Shown here: positions 50,540 through 59,062 of the stretch, piece by piece | Position numbering within the stretch: position 1 is the stretch's first letter | How the letters are laid out: each line of letters begins with the position of its first letter | Assembly (NCBI RefSeq): GCF_036226525.1 | Contig: NZ_CP108487.1 | Coordinates: forward strand, 4,712,001-4,776,000 | Length of the DNA: 64,000 bases | Origin: Kribbella sp. NBC_01245 | GTDB taxonomy: Bacteria > Actinomycetota > Actinomycetes > Propionibacteriales > Kribbellaceae | Reading direction: 5' to 3' | Program-made: the position numbers and the translations under genes | The notes under the pieces: generated by a model | Databases searched by the model: none | Told to the model about the DNA's origin: nothing | Seen by the model: only the letters and a program-made list of their open reading frames with translations

Positions 50540-51390
50540 CGCGGATCGAGGATGGCCTCGGCCAGGCGCTCGGGGTACTCCAGCGGCGCGAAATGGCCAA
50601 CTCCGTCAACGAATTCAAGCGTGGCATCGGCGAAGTAGTCGTCCAGCCGGTCGGACCATTCGCGCGGGAACAACGGGTCGAACTCGGGCCACAGAACAGT
50701 GGTGGGTACGGCGATCCGCTCCTCCCGGGCGGGCGTCGTTTCGGCCGCCGAGGTGGCAACGGCGCCCGAGCCGGCGCGGTACCAGTTGAGCGAGGCGACA
50801 AACGCGCCCGGCTCGGCGTACACCTCGACCAGGTGATCCAGATCCGCCTCGGACGGGGTATAGCCAGGGCCCGACCAGTGCTGCCAGAAGTAGCTCAGGT
50901 ACGCCCGCACGGCCTCGGGTTTGCCGTCGACCAACTGCTCGGCGAGATCCAGCTGATGGAACGCCTGATACCAGAACTCCCGCTGCGGCTGGACCCCGAA
51001 CACCCGCGACCCGATCCCCGGCACGGGCGGCGCGATGACCAGCCTTGCGACCAGCTCCGGCCGGGCCTTCGCGATCGCCTGCGCGACACGACTACCAACG
51101 TCGTACCCGACGACCACCGGACGCTCCAACCCCAGCTCGTCGATCAGCCCGGCAACGCTCCGCGCCTGGCCAATCGCGCTGTACTGCTCGGCGGGATCGG
51201 CCTCATGCTTGCCGGACGCCCCGAATCCCCGAAGATCCGGCACCACAACATCCCGATCGCCGAGCAACGGCACCAACGCGCGATAGTCGGTCCGATCCCC
51301 CGGCCACCCATGCAACAACACCACCGGCGACCCGCTACCAACCCGGTCGTACGCCAACTCGAACCCGTCAACCGCCGCGCTCCGCCTCAT
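50536..51390 (-). CDS. Alpha/beta hydrolase (epoxide hydrolase/dehalogenase-like)
   Basis: 284 residues. VVLLHGWPGDRTDYRALVPL (oxyanion HGWPG), VVGYDVGSRVAQAIAKARPE with nucleophilic Asp in GYDVGS, and GVGHFAPLEYPERLAEAILD with the catalytic His. An Asp nucleophile instead of Ser places it with epoxide hydrolases and haloalkane dehalogenases. Substrate unknown. Confidence 0.88.
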   Translation of the reverse strand: MRRSAAVDGFELAYDRVGSGSPVVLLHGWPGDRTDYRALVPLLGDRDVVVPDLRGFGASGKHEADPAEQYSAIGQARSVAGLIDELGLERPVVVGYDVGSRVAQAIAKARPELVARLVIAPPVPGIGSRVFGVQPQREFWYQAFHQLDLAEQLVDGKPEAVRAYLSYFWQHWSGPGYTPSEADLDHLVEVYAEPGAFVASLNWYRAGSGAVATSAAETTPAREERIAVPTTVLWPEFDPLFPREWSDRLDDYFADATLEFVDGVGHFAPLEYPERLAEAILDPR

Positions 51391-51405
51391 GCACGCAATT
51401 GTGAT

Positions 51406-52431
51406 CTAGGGGGTGGTGAGGTATTTCTCTAGGTCGGTGAGGGTGGCTTGGGCGCCGAGGGGGCCTAGGCCTAGGAACCAGACTTCGTCGTCTACGTGGA
51501 CGGCTTTGCCTGCTTTGACGACCTTGAGGGCGGACCAGAGTTTGCCGTTGACGACCTTTTGCTCGGCCGAGTCCTTCGCGCCGGACTGGGTGGACCAGAA
51601 GAGGCGGTCGGCGTCGGCCTGGGTGATGTTCTCCTCGGAGATCTCGACCGCGAGGTCCTCGACATCCTGGATCTTCGGGCGCGGAAGCCCGATGTCCTTG
51701 AGGATGACGCCGATGAAGGACTTGTTGCCGTACAGCCGGATCGTGCCGCCCGGGCGGAAACGCACCAGCGAGATCGTCGGCGAGCCGGTGACCTTGGCCT
51801 TCACCTCGTTGGCGCGCTTCTGGTAGTCGTTCAGCACCTGGACCGCCTTGGTCTCCTCGCCCAGCGCCTCGGCGGCGAGCAGGAAGTCCTCCTTCCAGGG
51901 GAAGCCCGGGCGGATGCTGAAGACGGTCGGCGCGATCGCGGACAGCTCGTCGTACAGGTCGTTGGCCCGGAGCTTGCTGCCGAGAATGAGGTCGGGCTTG
52001 AGTTTGGCGATGCCCTCGAGGTTGAGGTCGCTGACCGTGCCGACTGCCTGGATACCGGAGGCCTTGTCCGCGAGGTAGGCCGGTACGCCGATCTGGCCGG
52101 TGTTGACGCCCATGCCGACCGGGGTGACGCCGAGCGACAGGACGGCGTCCAGCTCGCCACTGTCGAGTACGACGACCCGCTCCGGCTTCTTGTCGAGTTT
52201 GGCCTCGCCGAGCGCGTGCTTGACCGTACGCGGGAAGACGCCCGCCTCGGCGTCCGAACCGAGCTTGGCCGTCTCCTGGTCGGCGGTCGCGAACAACCGG
52301 CCACCGGTCGCCACGTCGGTATCGCCGACACCCGAGTCCGGCTGCTGCTCGGCGCTACCACAGCCGGCCAGCACCAGCGCAAAAGCGACCAGACCGACAA
52401 CGCCACCGGTCAAACGATTGGTCCTGATCAC
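51406..52431 (-). CDS. Iron-siderophore ABC transporter substrate-binding lipoprotein
   Basis: 341 residues from GTG 52431 (GGGAG upstream). Signal peptide with lipobox LAGC (Cys about 23), then a PBP class III siderophore-binding fold: ERVVVLDSGELDAVLSLGVT, GIAKLKPDLILGSKLRAND, IAPTVFSIRPGFPWKEDFLL, as in FepB/FecB-like proteins. No permease or ATPase is adjacent; it must serve a transporter elsewhere. An IdeR-type box covers its promoter. Confidence 0.88.
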   Translation of the reverse strand: MIRTNRLTGGVVGLVAFALVLAGCGSAEQQPDSGVGDTDVATGGRLFATADQETAKLGSDAEAGVFPRTVKHALGEAKLDKKPERVVVLDSGELDAVLSLGVTPVGMGVNTGQIGVPAYLADKASGIQAVGTVSDLNLEGIAKLKPDLILGSKLRANDLYDELSAIAPTVFSIRPGFPWKEDFLLAAEALGEETKAVQVLNDYQKRANEVKAKVTGSPTISLVRFRPGGTIRLYGNKSFIGVILKDIGLPRPKIQDVEDLAVEISEENITQADADRLFWSTQSGAKDSAEQKVVNGKLWSALKVVKAGKAVHVDDEVWFLGLGPLGAQATLTDLEKYLTTP

Positions 52432-52458
52432 GAACGAGACTCCCAACTAAGTACAAAG

Positions 52459-52477
52459 TATGGCGAGCCTTACCTTA
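52459..52477 (-). promoter_or_regulatory. IdeR/DmdR (DtxR-family) iron box
   Basis: Minus strand TAAGGTAAGGCTCGCCATA matches the consensus TWAGGTWAGSCTWACCTWA at 16 of 19 positions. It lies 28-46 bp upstream of the GTG of the siderophore-binding protein, in the promoter, so iron repression is expected. Confidence 0.7.
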
Positions 52478-52486
52478 GGTGAATCG

Positions 52487-53494
52487 TCAACGAACCGACG
52501 AACCGGTCGTATCCCGGACGCGCAACTCCATCGGCAGATACCGCGGCTCAGCGTCGTACCCCTCGGTGAGCAGCAGCTCGAGCATCTCCCCCGCCTGCCG
52601 CCCGAGCTGGTCCCGCGGCACGGACACCGTGGTGAGGTTCGAATGGGCCACCCGGTCCAGCGAGATGTCGTCGAACCCGGTCACCGACACCTCACCCGGT
52701 ACGTCGACACCGAGCTCGCGCAGCCGCATCAGCGCGCCGAATGCCACCAGATCGTTGTACGTCACGATGGCCGTCACGCCTTCGCCAAGGACGCCGGCGA
52801 CCTCGTCGTACCCGGCCTGGCTGGTCGAACCGCAGGGCACCACGGTCACCTCTAGACCGAAGGCCTTCGCGCCGGAGAAGGCGCGGATGCGTTCGGCGTT
52901 GGCCCACGAGGCGGGCGGCCCGGCCAGGTAGACCGCGCGCCGGTGGCCGAGTTGGGCGAGGTGTCCACAGATGGCGGTCATTCCGCCGTGGAAGTCGACC
53001 GAGATCGACGGCACCGACAGGCCTGGTACGACCCGGTTGAACAGCACCATCGGGTGGTCGCGCGCGGCGAGCTCGGCGAGCTCCGCACGCGTCATCCGCG
53101 GCGAGCAGAGCAGGACGCCATCGCAGCAGCGCATCAGGTCCTCGACGAGGTCGTGCTCGACCGACGGATCCTCGTCGGACTCCATCACCAACATCCGGCG
53201 CCCGTGCGATCGGGCGACGGCGGAGACGGCCTTGAGCACGTCGGGGAAGTACGGATTGGCGAGATCGGGCACCAGCACGCCGATCGTCTCCCACTGGCCT
53301 CGGGCGAGACCTTGGGCGGCGGCGTTCGGCCGGTAGCCGAGCTCGGCGACGGCTTGTTGCACGCGAAGCGCGAGCGAGGAGTCGACTCGGGCCGTTCCGT
53401 TGAGGACGCGCGAAACGGTGGCCGGGGATACGCCGGCGGCCGCGCCGACATCGGTGATGGTGACGCGGGCGGATCGCGCCGGCCGGTTCTGCAC
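52487..53494 (-). CDS. LacI-family repressor of the aldarate operon
   Basis: 335 residues from GTG. HTH VTITDVGAAAGVSPATVSRV and hinge LNGTARVDSSLALRVQQAVA, ELGYRPNAAAQGLARG, then a periplasmic-binding-protein effector domain (TIGVLVPDLANPYFPDVLKA, AIVTYNDLVAFGALMRLREL, PGEVSVTGFDDISLDRVAHS). Divergent from the sugar ABC/glucarate operon with LacI-type sites between, so that is its target. The effector is probably an aldarate or oligouronide. Confidence 0.92.
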   Translation of the reverse strand: MQNRPARSARVTITDVGAAAGVSPATVSRVLNGTARVDSSLALRVQQAVAELGYRPNAAAQGLARGQWETIGVLVPDLANPYFPDVLKAVSAVARSHGRRMLVMESDEDPSVEHDLVEDLMRCCDGVLLCSPRMTRAELAELAARDHPMVLFNRVVPGLSVPSISVDFHGGMTAICGHLAQLGHRRAVYLAGPPASWANAERIRAFSGAKAFGLEVTVVPCGSTSQAGYDEVAGVLGEGVTAIVTYNDLVAFGALMRLRELGVDVPGEVSVTGFDDISLDRVAHSNLTTVSVPRDQLGRQAGEMLELLLTEGYDAEPRYLPMELRVRDTTGSSVR

Positions 53495-53547
53495 CCGCTC
53501 AGCGTAGCCCAGACGAGAAAGCGGTTGCCACAGCCGCTCAAAGAATT

Positions 53548-53563
53548 CTGAAACCGCTTTCAG
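53548..53563. promoter_or_regulatory. LacI operator, upstream site
   Basis: CTGAAACCGCTTTCAG: 6-bp arms CTGAAA/TTTCAG with a CG-containing centre, about 85 bp upstream of the sugar-binding protein ATG and just before the -35 element. A related half-site-like GAAAGCGGTTGCC occurs at about 53517. Confidence 0.6.
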
Positions 53564-53571
53564 ACGAACCC

Positions 53572-53601
53572 TTGTCCACCACCCGCGACCGGGTCTATGG
53601 T
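53572..53601 (+). promoter_or_regulatory. Promoter of the sugar ABC / glucarate operon
   Basis: -35 TTGTCC (53572-53577), 18-bp spacer, -10 TATGGT (53596-53601). Flanked by LacI-type sites on both sides. Confidence 0.5.
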
Positions 53602-53608
53602 CACCGGC

Positions 53609-53616
53609 AAGCGCTT
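53609..53616. promoter_or_regulatory. LacI operator core at the transcription start
   Basis: AAGCGCTT, a perfect palindrome within GCAAGCGCTTACC, at the position expected for the transcription start; a classic steric repression site. Confidence 0.5.
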
Positions 53617-53649
53617 ACCCCCAGCAGCTCCTGCCCCTGAGGAGGGCTC

Positions 53650-55119
53650 ATGAAGGCACTACGCCGTGCCGCCACACTCACGCTGACCGTGGCCCTGACG
53701 ACGGCGCTGATCGCGGCCTGCGGCACGGACCCGGACGGTCCGAACGCGAGCAGCAACGGCCAAATCACGCTGAAGATCTGGGACTTCTCCGCCGAACAGG
53801 TCGACTTCCACAAGGCCGTCGCGGCCGAGTACCACAAGTCGAACCCGAAGGTGAAGATCGAGTGGCGCTCGATCACCCAGGACGAGTACGCCAAGACGCT
53901 GCCGCTGGCCTTCCAGAGCAAGCAGGCGCCGGACATCTTCTACTGGAGCGACGGCGGCCCGATGAACATGGGCCAGCTGCTCACCCAGCAGTGGATCAAG
54001 CCGTTGCACCCCAGCGGCAAACCGCCGGAGGACTTCCTCAAGCGATGGCCGGCCGGTTCCTTCATCGAGGGCATCAACCAGTCGGACGGCAAGACGTACG
54101 GATTCCCGTTCTCGGAGAACCTCTACTGGGGTCCCGGCTACATGTACCTCAACAAGCAGGTCTTCCAAGAGGCCGGACTCGACACGAACAACCCGCCGAA
54201 GACCTGGTCCGAACTCAAGGCGGCCTGCGCCAAGGTCAAGGCCAGCACGAAGTCGGAGTGCATCGCGTCGCCGAGCAAGGGCCGCGAACTCCAGCGCATC
54301 TACTTCGCCCTCGCCTCCGGCGTACGGTCCGACCTATTCTTCGACCTCAAGACGGGCAAGTTCGCACTGGACGACGCCCCTGCGCTGAAGACGTTCGAGT
54401 TCATCCAGGACCTCAACAACAACGGCTACCTGGCCCCGGGCACGAACGACAAGAACTTCTCCCGCCAGCAGTTCGCGGCGAATCAAGCGGCCATCTACTT
54501 CGACGGCACCTGGATGCCGAGTGTGTGGAAGAGCCAGGGGTTCAGCAACGACAAGTACGCCGTGGCGCCGCACCCCAACCCGGACGCTGGTGCAACCGGT
54601 GCGCTCTCGCGGCAGCAGGACGGCAACAAGTACTGGATCAGCTCGCAGACGCCCAACCACCAGCAGGCCTGGGACTTCCTGAACTGGATGACCGATCCCG
54701 AGGGCTACTTCGTCAAGGAGTACTACAACCAGGGCTTCGGCACCTTGGCTTTCACGGACAACAAGAAAATGGTCACGGATCCGGCCATCCAGCAGATCAT
54801 GAAGATCGCCGAGACGCCGGGCTTCCGCGTGAACGTGCCGGTGCCGGTGCTGAAGTGCCCGGATATCGCCAAGTCCAAGGCCTATCTCGAGGCGACCGGC
54901 AAACGTCCGTCGGGTGAGTACGAGGCGATGGTCGAGGCCTTGGTCGGCAAGAAGCCGCTGGCACCTCTCGCGAGCGCCCTGGTCCAGGAGCGGCAGACGA
55001 CGTTCGAGAACAAGCTCAAGGAGGAGGCGGCGGCCGGGCTGAAGGTGTCGAAGGACTGCTACACCTTCCCCGACTGGGACTACACCGCTGACTTCGGGCT
55101 GGACAAGTACAAGCGCTGA
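53650..55119 (+). CDS. Carbohydrate ABC transporter substrate-binding lipoprotein
   Basis: 489 residues. GGAGG before ATG. Signal peptide with lipobox IAAC (Cys about 24). Solute-binding protein family 1 pattern: ITLKIWDFSAEQVDFHKAVA, EYHKSNPKVKIEWRSITQDE, FQSKQAPDIFYWSDGG, and later AWDFLNWMTDPEGYFVKEYY. First gene of an eight-gene operon; stop overlaps the permease start (TGATG). Ligand inferred to be an acidic sugar or oligouronide from the downstream enzymes. Confidence 0.93.
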   Translation: MKALRRAATLTLTVALTTALIAACGTDPDGPNASSNGQITLKIWDFSAEQVDFHKAVAAEYHKSNPKVKIEWRSITQDEYAKTLPLAFQSKQAPDIFYWSDGGPMNMGQLLTQQWIKPLHPSGKPPEDFLKRWPAGSFIEGINQSDGKTYGFPFSENLYWGPGYMYLNKQVFQEAGLDTNNPPKTWSELKAACAKVKASTKSECIASPSKGRELQRIYFALASGVRSDLFFDLKTGKFALDDAPALKTFEFIQDLNNNGYLAPGTNDKNFSRQQFAANQAAIYFDGTWMPSVWKSQGFSNDKYAVAPHPNPDAGATGALSRQQDGNKYWISSQTPNHQQAWDFLNWMTDPEGYFVKEYYNQGFGTLAFTDNKKMVTDPAIQQIMKIAETPGFRVNVPVPVLKCPDIAKSKAYLEATGKRPSGEYEAMVEALVGKKPLAPLASALVQERQTTFENKLKEEAAAGLKVSKDCYTFPDWDYTADFGLDKYKR

Positions 55120-56054
55120 TGGCGACCACTACCGACACCGGCCGTGAACGGGTCCGGGGATTCGACCGAGTCTGGATCTTCGTCTTCCTGGGCCCGTTCC
55201 TGCTGCTGTACTTCGGATTCACGCTGTGGCCGTTGGTTGCCACTGTCTACTATTCGTTCTTCGACTGGTCCGGGATCGGGCCGATCGACAACTTCGTTGG
55301 CATGGGCAACTACGGCTCAATCCTGAACGACAAGCTGTTCTGGCTGGCCGTGGTGAACACGTTGATCTTCGCCGTGCTCAACACCGTGATCAAGTTGCCG
55401 CTTTCCTTGCTGATGGCAATCATCCTGACGCGCAAGTGGCTACGCGGCACGAAACTGTTCCGCACAGTGTTCTTCGCGCCACTGATCATTCCGGTCGCGA
55501 TGGCCGGCCTGATCTTCACGTACCTGCTGAACCCGTCCAACGGCGCGCTCAACGCCCTGCTGCTGGACCTGCATCTCGTCGACAAGCCGGTCGACGTGTT
55601 CGCGGGCCGGTGGAGCGCGCTGACCGTGATCGTGCTGGTCTCGATCTGGCAGATCTTCGGCCAGTACATGATCTATTGGATGGCCGCGTTGCAGAACGTG
55701 CCCGAAGAGCTCTACGAGGCCGCCGATATCGACGGCGCCAGCGAATGGCAGAAGGCCACGCAGATCACCTTGCCGATGATCAAGCCGGTCGCGGTGGTGA
55801 TCCTGCTGCTCGCGCTGGTCAACGCGATGCACGTGTTCGGCCTGGTCGTCACGCTGACCGGTGGCGGCCCCGGTACCAGCACGTACGTCGTGTCGTACTT
55901 CATCTACCAAGAGGCCTTTGGCAGCGTGCCATTCGCGTACGGCTACGCGTCTGCCGCGGCGCTGCTCTTCTCGGTGATCGCGTTCGTGCTGGTCACCAGC
56001 CAGGGCATCTTCGTCCGCCGGGCCCAGAAACTCAGGAAGGAGTACGGCGTCTGA
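55119..56054 (+). CDS. Sugar ABC transporter permease 1
   Basis: 311 residues, six membrane helices. MalF-like: FLGPFLLLYFGFTLWPLVAT N-terminus, and the EAA loop YEAADIDGASEWQKATQITL that contacts the ATPase. Overlaps its neighbours on both sides by one to three bases (TGATG). The ATPase is not encoded here; a shared MsiK-type ATPase is usual in actinobacteria. Confidence 0.93.
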   Translation: MATTTDTGRERVRGFDRVWIFVFLGPFLLLYFGFTLWPLVATVYYSFFDWSGIGPIDNFVGMGNYGSILNDKLFWLAVVNTLIFAVLNTVIKLPLSLLMAIILTRKWLRGTKLFRTVFFAPLIIPVAMAGLIFTYLLNPSNGALNALLLDLHLVDKPVDVFAGRWSALTVIVLVSIWQIFGQYMIYWMAALQNVPEELYEAADIDGASEWQKATQITLPMIKPVAVVILLLALVNAMHVFGLVVTLTGGGPGTSTYVVSYFIYQEAFGSVPFAYGYASAAALLFSVIAFVLVTSQGIFVRRAQKLRKEYGV

Positions 56055-56893
56055 TGCGTCCCTCGAGTCGTCGCGCCCTGCGCAACAACGCCGTCGCGAT
56101 CCCGATCCTGCTGGTGATCAGCCTGATCTGGATCTACCCGTTCCTGTGGACGATCTCGGCCGCCTTCAAAACCCAGGGCGGTCTGTTCACCGGTGGCGCG
56201 AGCCTGATCCCGGATCAGCTCAACTTCGACAACTTCGCCCGGGCCTGGGTGAACGCGGGGTTCTCGCAGTACTTCGCGAACACCGTGCTCTACTCGGTCG
56301 TCTCCACGTTCATCGAGCTGGTCAAGTCGGCCCTGTGCGGGTATGTGCTCGCGCGATTCGACTTCCCCGGCCGGGTTTTGCTGCACCGGTTGATCATCGC
56401 CACGCTGTTCATCCCGGTGGCCTCGATCATCATTCCGCAGTTCGTGCTGGTGCAGCAGCTCGGCCTGCTGAACACACGGGCCGGCGTGATCCTGGCGATG
56501 TCCGGATCGGCCGGAGCCCTTTATGTATTGATGTTCACGGGGTTCTTCGCCAGTGTCCCGAGTGACCTGTTCGACGCGGCCAAGCTGGACGGCGCGGGCT
56601 TCCCGCGTACGTTCTGGCTGATCCTGCCGCTGGCCAAACCGGTCATCGCGGTCGTCGTGATCTTCCAGTTCGTCAGCAACTGGAACGAGTTCAACATCCC
56701 GCTGGTGTTCACGTTAGGCCAACCAGAGTTGCAGAACCTTGCCGTCGGCATGCTCTCGTTCAAGGGCGAGCACGCCGTCGACTGGACCGGTTTCGCCGCC
56801 GGTATGACCATCTCCTTCGCTCCCATGCTGATCGTCTTCCTGTTGTTCCAGAGCTACTTCGTGCGCGGCCTCGCCGGCGCCACCAAGGGGTGA
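56054..56893 (+). CDS. Sugar ABC transporter permease 2
   Basis: 279 residues, six helices, MalG-like: SLIWIYPFLWTISAAFKTQG, GYVLARFDFPGRVLLHRLII, EAA loop FDAAKLDGAGFPRTFWLILP and C-terminal SYFVRGLAGATKG. Pairs with the preceding permease. Seven bases to the dehydratase gene. Confidence 0.93.
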   Translation: MRPSSRRALRNNAVAIPILLVISLIWIYPFLWTISAAFKTQGGLFTGGASLIPDQLNFDNFARAWVNAGFSQYFANTVLYSVVSTFIELVKSALCGYVLARFDFPGRVLLHRLIIATLFIPVASIIIPQFVLVQQLGLLNTRAGVILAMSGSAGALYVLMFTGFFASVPSDLFDAAKLDGAGFPRTFWLILPLAKPVIAVVVIFQFVSNWNEFNIPLVFTLGQPELQNLAVGMLSFKGEHAVDWTGFAAGMTISFAPMLIVFLLFQSYFVRGLAGATKG

Positions 56894-56900
56894 TCCCGTT

Positions 56901-57800
56901 ATGCGTCTCGACCGTTTGTCCGCCTTCCCCGTCACCGCGTTCGACGCCGAGGGCGACCTCGCCCTCGACCGATATCGCGAGCACCTGCGGGTGCAGATCG
57001 ATGCCGGACCGGCCGCGATCTTCGCGTGTTGCGGCACCGGGGAGTTCTTCTCACTCACCCTCGACGAGTACGCCGCCGCCATCCGCGCGGCGGTCGCCGA
57101 GGCGGCCGGCGCCCTCCCGGTTTTCGCCGGCACGGGGTACGGCACCGCGGTCGCCAAGCAGTACGCCGATGCCGCTCGCGAGGCTGGCGCGGACGGCCTG
57201 CTGGTCCTCCCGCCGTACCTGGTGAAGGCCTCCCAGCAAGGGCTGCTCGACCACTACGGCGCGCTGGCGCGGCATGCGGGTCTGCCGTTGATCGCGTACC
57301 AGCGGGACAACGCGGTCTTCACGGCCGACAGCGTTGCGGCGCTCGCCAAGATCCCGGGCGTGATCGGGTTCAAGGACGGCGTGGGCGATCTCGACCTGAT
57401 GCAACGGGCGATGGCGGCCGCGCCGGAGTTGCTTTATCTGAACGGATTGCCGACGGCCGAGGTGACCGCGCGTTCGTACCGGGCGATCGGCGTCCGGGCG
57501 TATTCGTCCGCCGTGCACTGCTTCGCGCCGGAGATCGCGCATGCCTTCGAGGCGGCAGTCGTCCGCGGGGACGACGTACAGGTCAACAGGTTGTTGAAGG
57601 AGTTCTACCTGCCGCTGGTGGCCCTGCGCGACAAGGGACAGGGGTACGCCGTGTCGTTGGTGAAGGCCGCCGTTCGGTCGCGGTGGACGGATGTCGGATC
57701 GGTGCGTTCGCCGTTGACCGATCCGACGCCCGCGCATCTCGAAGAGCTGGAGTCGATCATCGACCGGGGTCTCGCCCTGGTCCGTAAGGAGGCCGCATGA
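56901..57800 (+). CDS. kdgD: 5-dehydro-4-deoxyglucarate dehydratase
   Basis: 299 residues of the DapA/NAL TIM-barrel superfamily. AAIFACCGTGEFFSLTLDEY near residues 38-55 is typical of KdgD; Schiff-base Lys in PGVIGFKDGVGDLDLM and Tyr in LPLIAYQRDN. It dehydrates and decarboxylates 5-dehydro-4-deoxy-D-glucarate to 2,5-dioxopentanoate (alpha-ketoglutarate semialdehyde). It follows the product of the next gene, glucarate dehydratase, in the pathway. Stop and start overlap (ATGA). Confidence 0.88.
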   Translation: MRLDRLSAFPVTAFDAEGDLALDRYREHLRVQIDAGPAAIFACCGTGEFFSLTLDEYAAAIRAAVAEAAGALPVFAGTGYGTAVAKQYADAAREAGADGLLVLPPYLVKASQQGLLDHYGALARHAGLPLIAYQRDNAVFTADSVAALAKIPGVIGFKDGVGDLDLMQRAMAAAPELLYLNGLPTAEVTARSYRAIGVRAYSSAVHCFAPEIAHAFEAAVVRGDDVQVNRLLKEFYLPLVALRDKGQGYAVSLVKAAVRSRWTDVGSVRSPLTDPTPAHLEELESIIDRGLALVRKEAA

Positions 57801-59062
57801 GGATCTCCGAGGTCGTCATCACGCCGATCGCGATGAAGGACCCGCCGCTGCGCAACATCCACGGCGTGCACCAGCCGTACGCGTTGCGCTCGATCCTGCA
57901 GGTCCGGACGGACGACGGTCTGGAAGGGCTCGGCGAGACGTACGGCGACAAGGCCATTCTCGACGCGTTGCGCCTCGTGGCTCCGCGTTTGACGGGGCTG
58001 GATCCGTTCGACCTCAATGGGCTGGAGCGGATCGTTGGCGAGGCTTTGGGCGGGGTCGCGTCGGAGGCGACGCATGGGTTGATCGGCGCGGCGAGTGCGT
58101 CGAAGACGTTGTCCACGGTGTTCTCCGCCTTTGAGGTCGCGTGCTGGGATCTGCAAGGGCGTGCGCTCGGGCGGCCGGTGGCGGAGCTCCTCGGCGGCCG
58201 CGTGCGGGATGCCGTTCCCTATAGCGGGTACCTCTTCTTCAAGCCGGCCACGCATGTGCCGTCACCGAGCTATGCGGATGACCCCTGGGGTGAGGCGATG
58301 ACGGCGGACGGCATCGTCGCGCAGGCCCGGCGGATGGTCGACGAGTATGGGTTCGGCTCGCTCAAACTCAAGGGTGGCGTGCTGCCCGCTCTTGACGAGG
58401 CGGACGTGATTCTCGCGTTGCGCGACGCCTTCCCGGCCCATCCGCTGCGGCTCGACCCGAACACCGGCTGGACCGTCGAGACGAGTATCGCCGTCGGCCG
58501 CAAGCTGGAGGGAGTGCTCGAGTATCTCGAGGACCCGACGGGCGGTATCGAGGGCATGGCGACTGTTGCCCGCGAGGTGTCGATGCCGTTGGCAACCAAT
58601 ATGTGTGTTACGGCCTTCGAGCATCTCGAGCCGGCGATCCGGCAGAACGCGGTCGGCGTGGTCCTCTCTGATCACCACTTCTGGGGTGGGATGCGTCGAT
58701 CGCGCGAATTGGCGGCGGTCTGCCGCACCTTCGGCCTCGGGCTCTCCATGCACTCGAACTCGCACCTCGGGATCAGTCTCGCCGCGATGACGCAACTGGC
58801 GGCTGCCACCCCCGAGCTGACGTATGCCTGCGACACTCACTACCCCTACCTGGTCGAGGACGTCGTGGTCGAAGGCGTATTGCGGTTTGTGGATGGCGCT
58901 GTGCCGGTTCCGACGGGGCCGGGGTTGGGCGTTGAGTTGGATCTGGACTCGTTGGGACGACTGGCTGAGCAGTACGAGCGGGCCGGGTTCGACACGCGGG
59001 ATGACGTCACGCCGATGCTGGCGGTCGATCCGGCGTGGGACCCGGTGATCCCTCGATGGTGA
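57797..59062 (+). CDS. gudD: Glucarate dehydratase (enolase superfamily)
   Basis: 421 residues. Enolase-superfamily mandelate racemase subgroup: KxK in FGSLKLKGG, metal site DPNTGW and YLEDPTGGIEGM, DHHFWGGMRRSRELAAVCRT, and catalytic His region LSMHSNSHLGISLAAMTQLA, the signature of glucarate dehydratase. Start MRISEVVITPIAMKDPPLRN is also typical. Converts D-glucarate (or L-idarate) to 5-dehydro-4-deoxyglucarate for KdgD. Galactarate or other aldarate specificity cannot be excluded. Confidence 0.88.
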   Translation: MRISEVVITPIAMKDPPLRNIHGVHQPYALRSILQVRTDDGLEGLGETYGDKAILDALRLVAPRLTGLDPFDLNGLERIVGEALGGVASEATHGLIGAASASKTLSTVFSAFEVACWDLQGRALGRPVAELLGGRVRDAVPYSGYLFFKPATHVPSPSYADDPWGEAMTADGIVAQARRMVDEYGFGSLKLKGGVLPALDEADVILALRDAFPAHPLRLDPNTGWTVETSIAVGRKLEGVLEYLEDPTGGIEGMATVAREVSMPLATNMCVTAFEHLEPAIRQNAVGVVLSDHHFWGGMRRSRELAAVCRTFGLGLSMHSNSHLGISLAAMTQLAAATPELTYACDTHYPYLVEDVVVEGVLRFVDGAVPVPTGPGLGVELDLDSLGRLAEQYERAGFDTRDDVTPMLAVDPAWDPVIPRW

